A model generated the notes under the pieces. It saw only the letters and a list, made by a program, of their open reading frames with translations. It was not told where the DNA came from and searched no databases. Positions 44,042-52,821 of a DNA stretch of 64,000 nt are shown here, piece after piece; the stretch's first letter is position 1; every line of letters begins with the position of its first letter. The stretch is taken from positions 1 through 64,000 of the forward strand of contig NZ_JAJUBC010000011.1 of the NCBI RefSeq assembly GCF_028683095.1, in the 5' to 3' direction. Made by a program: the position numbers and the translations under genes. This DNA is from Enterovibrio gelatinilyticus. Its GTDB lineage: Bacteria > Pseudomonadota > Gammaproteobacteria > Enterobacterales > Vibrionaceae.

Positions 44042-44428
44042 TTAAGGCTTATAAAATCGGCTGTCGTTGAACACATCTCGCTCGCGCGGATCTTGCGACA
44101 AAAACATCCAAATTTCTTTCATTGTTTGGTCGAAAAACTCGTCTTCCAACACCGTCAGTGAGCAGTGTTGATCCAAGGTCGATGCAAAGCGTTCTAATGA
44201 TTCAAACCCAACGGTTTCAACATCATTGATACCCATAAAGATGAGCTTCTTGTGGTGTGACAAAACGGTATTGCGCGGCAGTATCCCTTTGCCAAGCACT
44301 GAGAAATCAAGTTCAACTTCCAGCCCAATTCTGTTCTGTTTTACGTGGTAAACCCCACCAACCTCAGACACAACACGGTAATTCAGTTCTTCAAAATAGT
44401 TGAGCACAGCGTTTTTCAATTCGAGCAT
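44042..44428 (-). CDS. Hypothetical soluble protein
   Basis: A 128-residue protein starting MLELKNAVLNYFEELNYRVVSEVGGVYHVKQNRIGLEVELDFSV. A mixed alpha/beta composition without signal peptide, membrane segment or cysteine cluster. The first 60 residues could be a small sensor-like or nuclease-like fold, but no catalytic motif is evident. Single gene, convergent with the S33 peptidase. Family not recognised. Confidence 0.68.
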   Translation of the reverse strand: MLELKNAVLNYFEELNYRVVSEVGGVYHVKQNRIGLEVELDFSVLGKGILPRNTVLSHHKKLIFMGINDVETVGFESLERFASTLDQHCSLTVLEDEFFDQTMKEIWMFLSQDPRERDVFNDSRFYKP

Positions 44429-44756
44429 GAATATCCAAAATCATAGAACAATCCTAAGCAGCAAAAGTTAAAGGAATATACTCACCGAACCAAGTTTTTT
44501 TATTGGCATTTTTCATTTATCTAACAACATAAAAATAGACACAAAAACACCACAAGCCACCAACATATTTAATACACTCAAGTTTCGTCTAATTGTCTGT
44601 TTTTATTACTTATAATTTAGATTCAAACATTCTCATTGGCGCAAAAATAATGTCATAACGAAAAGCCATCATTTAGTGACCGTATTCGGTTTACTATTTT
44701 ATTTTTCGCCCTACAATCTCGCCTCCTTTTTCTCACTTTCATTCCGGTATATTTCT
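44429..44756. other. Divergent AT-rich promoter region
   Basis: About 330 bases between the hypothetical gene and rarD. The frame open from 44676 in phase with rarD has no ribosome site and was trimmed. Nothing else is recognised. Confidence 0.4.
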
Positions 44757-45656
44757 ATGAATCCGACACGTTTTGGTAACGTGATGGCGGCTGTTGCCTT
44801 TCTGTTGTGGGGCGCAATGCCGCTTTACTATCAATTTATGCCCAACGCCGCGATGGATGAGTTACTTGCGTTGCGAATCGCTGCATCAGTACCTTTCTTA
44901 TTACTCATGCTGCAATGTAGAAAAGGGAATGCACCGACATGGAAAACCCTCACCGCAGACAAACGTTCGTTTATGTTTGCCTCGCTAGCGTCGGTAATGA
45001 TGTGTGTGTCATGGAGTGCATTTACATGGGCGATGACCAATGATCGTGTATTAGACGCAAGCCTAGGCTTTTTCATTAATCCATTATTGGTTATTGGTCT
45101 TGGCGTGGTGGCATTTAAAGAGTCACTGAGTTTAGGCCAAAAAGCAGCCGTCGTATTTGGCGCTTTAGGCTTGAGCTACCAAGTGTGGCAATACGGTGAG
45201 GTGCCCGTCGCGGCAGTATTGATGGCGGTTTTCTTTACGTTATATGGCTGGTGCAAACGCCATGTGAAATATGATGCTATCTCTAGCCTGTTGGTCGAAG
45301 CGATTGCACTGATGCCTTTCGCTGCAGTTTATATGGCGTACAAAATTGGAACAGGTACAAGTGTCGCTGTATCCGGTGACATGTCGACCCTACTGCTATA
45401 CCTTGGCGCCGCTCCGATAACCCTAGCCCCGCTGTTCTTCTTCTCTGAAGCACTTAAGCATGCAAAGTTATCAATGATTGGACTGATGCAGTACATCGAA
45501 CCAAGCCTGCAATTTGTTCTGGCCGTGGTGTTGTTTGGTGAAGCGTTTGATAGCGTCAAAACCGTCAGTTTTGGCCTAATTTGGTTAGGTCTGGCGATTT
45601 CTATTGTCGAAGGCTTGATCAGAGTAAAACCCAAACCCGATTTACCACAAACCTAA
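44757..45656 (+). CDS. rarD: RarD, EamA family transporter
   Basis: A 299-residue inner-membrane protein with ten membrane segments in two EamA halves. MNPTRFGNVMAAVAFLLWGAMPLYYQF, RIAASVPFLLLMLQ, WAMTNDRVLDASLGFFINPLLVIGLGVVAFKE and MQYIEPSLQFVLAVVLFGEAF match the RarD (chloramphenicol-sensitive protein) group. ATG 44757 aligns with the first helix. The physiological substrate is unknown. It ends at a bidirectional terminator shared with the RND operon. Confidence 0.92.
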   Translation: MNPTRFGNVMAAVAFLLWGAMPLYYQFMPNAAMDELLALRIAASVPFLLLMLQCRKGNAPTWKTLTADKRSFMFASLASVMMCVSWSAFTWAMTNDRVLDASLGFFINPLLVIGLGVVAFKESLSLGQKAAVVFGALGLSYQVWQYGEVPVAAVLMAVFFTLYGWCKRHVKYDAISSLLVEAIALMPFAAVYMAYKIGTGTSVAVSGDMSTLLLYLGAAPITLAPLFFFSEALKHAKLSMIGLMQYIEPSLQFVLAVVLFGEAFDSVKTVSFGLIWLGLAISIVEGLIRVKPKPDLPQT

Positions 45657-45674
45657 TTATTGGTGAACAGAATA

Positions 45675-45704
45675 AAAAAGAGGCATCCAAGGATGCCTCT
45701 TTTT
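45675..45704. terminator. Bidirectional rho-independent terminator
   Basis: The stem AAAAAGAGGCATCC/GGATGCCTCTTTTT with a two-base loop between the convergent rarD and RND transporter genes. Confidence 0.9.
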
Positions 45705-45726
45705 GTTCGTCCAGTTACCGTATTAA

Positions 45727-48700
45727 CTAGTCTTCCAGATCCACCAATTTGGTTGAGCCGCCATGATGTTTCTCACGCAGTCGCTGGATCAAGGCGAAGA
45801 AGCCAGGTATCAAGAACGTACCCGCCAACAACACACAAAGTAGGCCGCCCGTTAGCGAGATACCCAGTGAGTTCTGGCTTATATGGCCCGCTCCGCTAGC
45901 AAATATCAGCGGCATGATACCGAGAATGAATGACCAAGACGTCATATTCACAGCACGGAAACGAAGCTTACCGCCCATTACCGCCGCTTTCTCGATAGAG
46001 TGCTCATTCTGCTCGCGTTCATTCTTGCCAAACTCGACAATCAATATGGCATTCTTCGCCGCCATCGCAATCAACAACACCAAACCAATTTGTGCATACA
46101 AGTTAAGCGGTGTACCTGTCATTGCAAGGGCGAGGAACGAACCTAACGTCGCAACCGGAACCACCAATATGATAGCAAGTGGAATACTCCAACTCTCATA
46201 TTGCGCAACCATAAACAGGTAGATAAAGATCAGCGCGAGAGCAAACGCGTAGATGGCAAGATTGCCCGCTTGCTTCTCTTGATACGCCATACCTGTCCAC
46301 TCATATTGGTAGCCTTGTGGCAGAATTTCAGCAGCAACACGTTCCATCGCCGCAATCGCATCGCCCGATGAATAACCTGGTGCTGGAGAGCCTTGGATCA
46401 CCGCAGAACGATACATGTTATAGCGCCACGCAACATCAGGTTCAAACACCTGCTCAACATCAATCAAGGTGCTGAGTGGAACCATATCGCCCGAGGTTGA
46501 ACGCACGTGGAAACGACCAAGTGAATCAATGTCATTACGGAAGTCAGCATCCGCTTGAATGGTCACTCGGTAGTTCTTACCAAACAGGCTGAAGTCATTC
46601 ACGTACATTGACGCTAGGTTACCCTGCAGTGTCGTGAATATTTCAGACAGTGGGATCCCTAATTGCTTAGCCTTTTCACGGTCAATATCAACATAGAAGT
46701 GAGGAACGTTTGCGCGGAATGTACTGAACGTACGTGCAATTTCTGGTTGCTCATTCGCCGCTTCCATCATCTGCTGCATCACCATCGCTAAGTCACCACG
46801 ACTTCGACCTAAGGTATCTTCCAACACAAACTCGAAACCGGAAGCAGGGCCCATGCCCGGAACCGCTGGTGGCCCCATCGCGAACACAATGGCTTCTGGC
46901 AATTGCATTGCAGCAGCCATATTGATGCGGTTGATGATATCAAAGGATGAATGGTCACCATCAAGTTGCTGGCGCGTATCCCAATCTTTCAACTTCACAA
47001 ACATCGACGCACCGTTTGATGCCGCTGCACCAGTCAGAAACGCATAACCATTCGCAACGGTTGCACCTTCCACGCCCGGTTCACGTGTCACAATTTCATT
47101 CAGCTTGCCGGTGACTTCTTCAGTTCGTGATAATGATGCCGCATCAGGCAACTGGATGTTGATCAGCAAGACGCCTTTGTCTTCCTGAGGAACAAAGCCC
47201 GTCGATGTGGTTTTCGCAAAGTAACCCGCCGCACTGACTGCAACCAAAAACAACACGCCCAGAACCGCAGTTTTGCGTACCAAGAAGCCTGCAACAGAAC
47301 CATATTTGTTGGTTACCTTATCAAGGCCACGGTTAAACGCTGTAAACCAACGAGCATGGTTATCTGCGCCTTGCTTGAGCACCAATGCACACATCGCTGG
47401 TGACAAGGTCAATGCGTTGATTGAAGAAATCAATACTGAGATACAGATGGTCAACGCAAACTGACGATACATGATCCCTGTAATACCCGGCAGCATTGCA
47501 ACAGGCAAGAACACCGCAAGCAATACCAAGGTAGACGTGATAATAGGACCGGTCACTTCTTTCATCGCCAGCAAGGTTGCTTGTCGAGGCGTCAACGACG
47601 GGTCTTTTGCCATATTGGTATCAACGTTTTCAATCACCAAGATGGCATCATCGACCACAATACCAATAGCCAAAATCAGGCCAAACAAGGTAACGGTGTT
47701 GATGGTGAAACCCGCTGCGAGCATGATGGCAAAAGTACCAATCAACGACACAGGGATAGCAACCACGGGGATCAACGTCGAACGGAAACTACCTAGGAAC
47801 AAATACGTTACCGCAATAACCAGTAATACCGCTTCTATCAGGGTTTTCAATACACCCTTGATAGACTCAGCCACGAACAACGTTGTGTCGTAGCTGGTTT
47901 CATAAGTCATCCCTTCTGGGAAGTTCCCAGACAGTTCTTCCAATCGCTCCATCACTAAACCACCACTTTCTAAAGCGTTAGCATCAGATTGCAGGTTTAA
48001 GATCACGATAGAAGCTGGCTGATCGCGGAACTGGCCGTTGCCCGTGTAAAACTTACGTCCCAAAGAAACATCAGCAATGTCTTTTAGGTAGACCATCGAA
48101 CCATCGGCATTCGCACGAACAACAACATTTTCAAACTCTTCAGCAGAGCCTAAACGCCCTTGCGTCACCAATTTAAAGGTCATTTCCTGTGCGTTGTTAA
48201 ACGGTGGCGCACCGATATCACCCGCTGCCACCTGAACGTTTTGTTCAGCGAGTACTGAACGCACATCAGAGGTCGTAATACCAAGGTTGGCCATCTTCTC
48301 TGGATTCATCCAAACACGCATTGCGTATTCGCCGCCACCCAGCACGTTCACTTCACTGATGCCTTTCACACGGGCGATTTGGTCTTTTACATTCAAGTTA
48401 ATGTAGTTAACCAAAAACTGATCATCATACTTACCATCCGGTGAGTAGAAGTTCAGAACCATCAGCAGATCGGGCGAACGTTTTTTCACCGTCACACCCA
48501 CCTGACGAACCTCAGGCGGTAGCTTTGATTCAATTTGAGCAACACGGTTCTGTACGTTGACCTGCGCCATGTCAGGGTCAGTGCCAATATCGAAGGTCAC
48601 GTTCAGACTGTAAGAGCCGTCGTTCGCACTCTTGGAAGACATGTAGATCATGTTTTCCACGCCATTCACCGACGTTTCAATCGGGTCAGCGATGGCTTGT

Positions 48701-48876
48701 TCAACAACCTCTGCACTTGCACCAGAATAAACGGCACTGACACTAACAGAAGGCGGGCTGATCCGCGGATATTCTGCAACAGGAAGGTTCAACAATGCGA
48801 TGAAACCAGCCAGCGTCAGAATAATGGATATCACCAGCGCAAACTTAGGGCGCTGGATAAAAAAGCGACTTAACAT
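45727..48876 (-). CDS. RND family multidrug efflux transporter (AcrB/MexB-like)
   Basis: A 1049-residue inner-membrane proton-driven pump with 12 membrane segments and two large periplasmic loops. It begins [42 protein letters not shown]. The proton-relay aspartates lie in [15 protein letters not shown] and the lysine in [15 protein letters not shown]. The full family length makes it a hydrophobic and amphiphilic efflux pump rather than a metal pump. It follows its adaptor by 6 bases. An outer-membrane TolC partner is not in the window. Confidence 0.95.
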   Translation of the reverse strand: MLSRFFIQRPKFALVISIILTLAGFIALLNLPVAEYPRISPPSVSVSAVYSGASAEVVEQAIADPIETSVNGVENMIYMSSKSANDGSYSLNVTFDIGTDPDMAQVNVQNRVAQIESKLPPEVRQVGVTVKKRSPDLLMVLNFYSPDGKYDDQFLVNYINLNVKDQIARVKGISEVNVLGGGEYAMRVWMNPEKMANLGITTSDVRSVLAEQNVQVAAGDIGAPPFNNAQEMTFKLVTQGRLGSAEEFENVVVRANADGSMVYLKDIADVSLGRKFYTGNGQFRDQPASIVILNLQSDANALESGGLVMERLEELSGNFPEGMTYETSYDTTLFVAESIKGVLKTLIEAVLLVIAVTYLFLGSFRSTLIPVVAIPVSLIGTFAIMLAAGFTINTVTLFGLILAIGIVVDDAILVIENVDTNMAKDPSLTPRQATLLAMKEVTGPIITSTLVLLAVFLPVAMLPGITGIMYRQFALTICISVLISSINALTLSPAMCALVLKQGADNHARWFTAFNRGLDKVTNKYGSVAGFLVRKTAVLGVLFLVAVSAAGYFAKTTSTGFVPQEDKGVLLINIQLPDAASLSRTEEVTGKLNEIVTREPGVEGATVANGYAFLTGAAASNGASMFVKLKDWDTRQQLDGDHSSFDIINRINMAAAMQLPEAIVFAMGPPAVPGMGPASGFEFVLEDTLGRSRGDLAMVMQQMMEAANEQPEIARTFSTFRANVPHFYVDIDREKAKQLGIPLSEIFTTLQGNLASMYVNDFSLFGKNYRVTIQADADFRNDIDSLGRFHVRSTSGDMVPLSTLIDVEQVFEPDVAWRYNMYRSAVIQGSPAPGYSSGDAIAAMERVAAEILPQGYQYEWTGMAYQEKQAGNLAIYAFALALIFIYLFMVAQYESWSIPLAIILVVPVATLGSFLALAMTGTPLNLYAQIGLVLLIAMAAKNAILIVEFGKNEREQNEHSIEKAAVMGGKLRFRAVNMTSWSFILGIMPLIFASGAGHISQNSLGISLTGGLLCVLLAGTFLIPGFFALIQRLREKHHGGSTKLVDLED

Positions 48877-48882
48877 ATCAGC

Positions 48883-50004
48883 TTATGCCCCTTGCCCTTG
48901 AAGGCGAACCGTCATGCCATTGCGAACGCGTTGCAGACCTTTAGTCAGCACTTGTTCGTCATCATTGAGTCCACTCAGTACAATCACACCCTGGTCTGTT
49001 TGTGGGCCCAACTTGACGTTACGACGCTCAGCAATGTTGCCTTCTTGCAACACCATCACGAAGTCACCTTCCAGATCGGTTTGAACAGAAAGACGCGGCA
49101 CAACAATGCTTGGTGTCGTTTCTTTATCTTTCACGATAACTTCAACATATTGACCCGGCAGCAAACGGTGCTCAGGGTTTGGGAAGGAAGCACGAAGTGC
49201 AATAGTGCCCGTCTTCGTGTCGATACGGTTACCGAGGTAATCCAACTTACCAGGGTATTCATAGTCGTAGCCTTTACCTAAGCTTAGGAACACTTCGACT
49301 CGGCCACTGTTGCCTTGACCACCGCCAGTGACACGGTCAGCACCTGCATTTAACCGTTGCTTCTCACTCATTGAAAATGACGCTTGCATTGGGTCGAGGC
49401 TAACGATGGTGGTAAGCACGCCCGTAGAAGGAGAAACTAAATCGCCCAAACTGGCGCGACTTTCACTGATTCGTCCTGTAAAAGGAGCCACAATCTGAGT
49501 GTGGGACAAATCGAGCTCTGCCGCTTGTAGTTGAGCTTCCGCAGATTTAAGCGCTGCCTCGGCTTGCAGTTTTGCCGCAGTGAGGCGGTCAAATTCGGAT
49601 TGGCTAATACCACCGCGAGGAAGTAAATCTTCGCCGCGTTTAAAATCAAGATTTGTATTCGTCACACCCGCGTTTGCCTGAGCAACAGCCGCTGAAGCGC
49701 TCGCCATCTTGGCTTCATAAATTGATGGGTCAATTTGGAACAACGGCTGACCAGCCTGAACCATTTCACCTTCTTTAAAATGTCTCGCTGTCAGGTAGCC
49801 TGACACTTGCGGAACGATACTCACGTCTTCAACCGCTTCAGTACGACCAACAAAGGTTTGCTGCGCTTGATAATCGATGACTTTGGCTGACTGCGCAGTC
49901 ACTAACGGTGAAAAACCGCCTTTTTGACCCGTTTCTTGTCCTCCACATCCAGCAAGTAACGAAGCGCCAATAAGCGCGGGAAGCAATAACTTCCGTTTAA
50001 TCAT
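48883..50004 (-). CDS. RND efflux periplasmic adaptor subunit (membrane fusion lipoprotein)
   Basis: A 373-residue lipoprotein. The signal peptide MIKRKLLLPALIGASLLAGC ends in the LAGC lipobox. The lipoyl-like halves are GYLTARHFKEGEMVQAGQPLFQIDPSIYEAKMASA and TQIVAPFTGRISESRASLGDLVSP, around an alpha-hairpin at about residues 95-165. Beta-barrel and membrane-proximal parts follow. ATG 50004 has a strong AAGGAGAG site. It is first in a two-gene operon with the pump. No regulator is adjacent. Confidence 0.94.
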   Translation of the reverse strand: MIKRKLLLPALIGASLLAGCGGQETGQKGGFSPLVTAQSAKVIDYQAQQTFVGRTEAVEDVSIVPQVSGYLTARHFKEGEMVQAGQPLFQIDPSIYEAKMASASAAVAQANAGVTNTNLDFKRGEDLLPRGGISQSEFDRLTAAKLQAEAALKSAEAQLQAAELDLSHTQIVAPFTGRISESRASLGDLVSPSTGVLTTIVSLDPMQASFSMSEKQRLNAGADRVTGGGQGNSGRVEVFLSLGKGYDYEYPGKLDYLGNRIDTKTGTIALRASFPNPEHRLLPGQYVEVIVKDKETTPSIVVPRLSVQTDLEGDFVMVLQEGNIAERRNVKLGPQTDQGVIVLSGLNDDEQVLTKGLQRVRNGMTVRLQGQGA

Positions 50005-50348
50005 GGTTCTCTCCTTCCCTTTTCGCTGACTACACGCCACACCAACAAGGAATTGAATTATTTTTAATGGGATTATTGAGTCAAAACAGCATGTGCAGCC
50101 TGTCCCGTAAAAGTAACGAGTGTGACAAAAATGCACATGACGACAGGAGTATGCCAAACATTCCTTACTGCTAGCTGTATGAGCGAAGAAATTGCGATTA
50201 AAACGTTAGAAAATAAACCAATCAGTTGCGGTGCGGGAAATGAGGCAGGGATGACCTATTGAAGCTGACATAAATACAACTCCAGCCAGCTTAAACGATA
50301 AGATCTATACCCAAACAACCTGAAGATGCTTGGGTACATCATTTTCTG
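50005..50348. other. Intergenic region upstream of the RND operon
   Basis: About 340 bases with the promoter of the RND operon and copy C of the dispersed palindromic repeat at 50306-50337, just after the FMN reductase stop. No gene is seen. Confidence 0.45.
50306..50337. repeat. Copy C of the dispersed palindromic element (compact)
   Basis: TATACCCAAACAACCTGAAG at the left and GATGC followed by TTGGGTA at the right. The ends TACCCAA and TTGGGTA pair, so this looks like a hairpin whose second arm is deleted to its tip. Confidence 0.75.
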
Positions 50349-50873
50349 TTAACGAAGCCTATTCATCGCTTCGGCTAATTCGGCAGATAACGCATCGTTG
50401 CTTAACACGCCAGCTTCACCATCAAAGTTATCAAAGAATGAAGGAATGGAAAGTGACGCTTTTAAGTCGCCATTAAAATGGGGACAAGACGCAGACGCCG
50501 CGGCCAATACGTTCTTCGCACCGCCAGGCCCTGGAGAGGTTGATAGCAACACCATTTTCTTGCCTTGAAACACTTTTTGGTTAATGCGAGAAGCCCAATC
50601 AAACAGGTTTTTGTATGCCGCCGCATACGATCCATTGTGTTCTGCAAACGAGATAACCAACGCATCGCACTCACCAATCTTGTTGAAAAATTCCTGTGCT
50701 TTTTCCGGATGACCGAGTTCTTCTTCCCTATCAGTACTAAACAACGGAAGTTCATAGTCGTTAATGTCCAAGATTTCAGAATCTGCACCATCAATCAAAC
50801 TCACCGCATGAGTTACCAATTGTTTATTGATTGATTTTTTACTGCTCGATGCCGCGAAAGCCAGTAGCTTCAT
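50349..50873 (-). CDS. NADPH-dependent FMN reductase family protein
   Basis: A 174-residue flavodoxin-fold protein. MKLLAFAASSSKKSINKQLVTHAV holds the FMN phosphate loop; DALVISFAEHNGSYAAAYKNLFDWAS is the isoalloxazine-contact segment typical of the family; KKMVLLSTSPGPGGAKNVL is the third loop. ATG 50873 has GGAG at seven bases. It is expected to reduce flavins or quinones with NADPH. Single gene, ending near the repeat element. Confidence 0.9.
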   Translation of the reverse strand: MKLLAFAASSSKKSINKQLVTHAVSLIDGADSEILDINDYELPLFSTDREEELGHPEKAQEFFNKIGECDALVISFAEHNGSYAAAYKNLFDWASRINQKVFQGKKMVLLSTSPGPGGAKNVLAAASASCPHFNGDLKASLSIPSFFDNFDGEAGVLSNDALSAELAEAMNRLR

Positions 50874-51178
50874 ACCATTCTCCAAAATGATTGTTTTTAC
50901 GTTGATTTTCATCTTAACGCTTAAGCAACTTACTACTCGTATTACTTTTCAGATCTCCGAAACATGCACTCGGAAACAGACAGAAATCCGCCAGCCACTA
51001 GCGCCATAACCCTTCGATAATAACATGGAAATAAAATGTTTAAATTCAGAGCATTACGAATAAGACACCTAATTTTGAGTCATGAGCCTCATAAATGAGT
51101 CATTGATTAACTACACTTTTTTAAAGAATCGTCGTTGTTCAACAACGCTTAATCCCAACCCTTGGTCAGGTATTTGAT
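50874..51178. other. Divergent promoter region
   Basis: About 305 bases between the FMN reductase and the binding-protein gene, AT-rich, with no gene or marked structure recognised. Confidence 0.4.
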
Positions 51179-52741
51179 ATGAAATGTCTACATTCATTCA
51201 TCACGACAAGCCTATTTTTATCTTTGTTTGTTCCAACACTGGCATGGTCTGCCCCAACGATAGGTTCACAGTTGAATGTATTCATTCCTAGCCTGCCCTA
51301 TTTGTATATCTCTCACTCAATTAATAGCGCCCTCTTGCGGCCCGCCGACAATGACCGCGGCTGGGACTACGACATGGCGGTCTCACACAGAAAAGTGGAT
51401 GACACCACCTATGAATTTTCGCTTCGCCAAGGCGTAAAGTTTCAAGACGGTACCCCATTTAATGCGGATGCAGTTTTGCTCAACATGAAGTACTTCAAGG
51501 AAGCGCCGTTTTTGTTCACCAAAATAGATACGGTGTTCGACAGAGCTGAGAAGGTGGACAACTACACCGTGCGCTTTCATTTGAAAGAAAAGTATGGCCA
51601 ATTCCTCAATGACGCCATTTGGATTCAGTTCTACACAGAAACCTATCTAGAGAAATTTGGTTGGAATGGCAAAGCGACCTGCCCAAATCTCGCTGAGCCT
51701 GGTCCTTATGGCTTGGGGCCATACATCCTCAAAGAAGGCTACATTGAAGGGGATCGTCAAACACCCAAAGCCGTTTTGGTGGCAAATCCGAATTATTGGA
51801 ACCCCGAATACCCGAAAATTGAGACCGTGACTATCTTCACTGAACTTGATTCTAAAAAGGCGCTCGAGATGACTCTCGACAAAGACAATGCTCTCGACAT
51901 TATGCCAATCCCTTTCTCTGAAAAAGAGCGCGTTCTTCAGTCCCGATACGCCAAGTTAGTATCAGCACCTTCTACTAATAACATCGCTATTCATATCAAT
52001 ATGCGGACAGGCAACAAACGGCTGTTAGACAAAGAAGTACGTGTTGCACTCAATAAGGCGCTAGACCAAAGAAGACTGCTTGAAAAAAGCTATCAAGGCG
52101 AAGGACAAATCAGCCCAACTTTGGCAGCTCCGCTCTACCCCGGCGTCGACAAAGTCGTGAAGAACCTCAAAGCTTATTCTGAAGTAGAAAATCCAAAAGC
52201 CATCCGCGACGAACTCAAGAAAACCCTCGATGGACTAGAACTGAACGTATATACCCAAGATCGGTTTATGTACATATGGAAAGGCATCGACCGTGACCTA
52301 AGAAAAGTCGGCGTCAAACTCAAATTCAACATCACTAACAGTGAAAAAGATGTGTTTGGTCAATTGCTCACGACCAATGCAAGAAAAAATACGGAAGACT
52401 GGGATCTGCTCGTGTGGGGCGACGACGATTGGTACTACAACCACCCGTGGTCAGCATTCTTCGTTTACCGCACCCACAATGCATGGAGCACGATTTTTCA
52501 AGACAACACCATGGACAATTACATCGAACAAATGTTCAAAGAGTCCGTTGGCACACCTGAGTTTGACGCTATTTCCGAAAAAATCATGCGTAGAGCTTAT
52601 AACAATGGCTACATGTTGTTTGTCCCTACGCCAAACAAAGTGTTAGCCGTCAACAAACAAGTGAACTACTCGCCATACAAAATGGCAAATATTCCACTTT
52701 GGGAAATCAGCCTCAAACCAACACACTGGTCAACAAAGTAA
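51179..52741 (+). CDS. Family 5 ABC-type solute-binding protein, NikA/peptide type
   Basis: A 520-residue periplasmic binding protein. The signal peptide spans about residues 1-25 (FLSLFVPTLAWSA). SBP-5 landmarks are DYDMAVSHRKVDDTTYEFSLRQGVKFQDGTPFNADAVLLNMKY, VANPNYWNPEYPKIETVTI and MRTGNKRLLDKEVRVALNKALDQRRLLEK. It resembles nickel-binding NikA and dipeptide-binding DppA. Permease and ATPase genes are absent. The next gene is a chemoreceptor 80 bases downstream on the same strand, so it may present a ligand for chemotaxis. Confidence 0.9.
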   Translation: MKCLHSFITTSLFLSLFVPTLAWSAPTIGSQLNVFIPSLPYLYISHSINSALLRPADNDRGWDYDMAVSHRKVDDTTYEFSLRQGVKFQDGTPFNADAVLLNMKYFKEAPFLFTKIDTVFDRAEKVDNYTVRFHLKEKYGQFLNDAIWIQFYTETYLEKFGWNGKATCPNLAEPGPYGLGPYILKEGYIEGDRQTPKAVLVANPNYWNPEYPKIETVTIFTELDSKKALEMTLDKDNALDIMPIPFSEKERVLQSRYAKLVSAPSTNNIAIHINMRTGNKRLLDKEVRVALNKALDQRRLLEKSYQGEGQISPTLAAPLYPGVDKVVKNLKAYSEVENPKAIRDELKKTLDGLELNVYTQDRFMYIWKGIDRDLRKVGVKLKFNITNSEKDVFGQLLTTNARKNTEDWDLLVWGDDDWYYNHPWSAFFVYRTHNAWSTIFQDNTMDNYIEQMFKESVGTPEFDAISEKIMRRAYNNGYMLFVPTPNKVLAVNKQVNYSPYKMANIPLWEISLKPTHWSTK

Positions 52742-52821
52742 AAATTCTGTTGGCTGAAAAAGTCATGGGATAAAACGGGGACGGCGGTTTGCAGTCCCTC
52801 TTTAGTGAGAAAGGGTATCGA

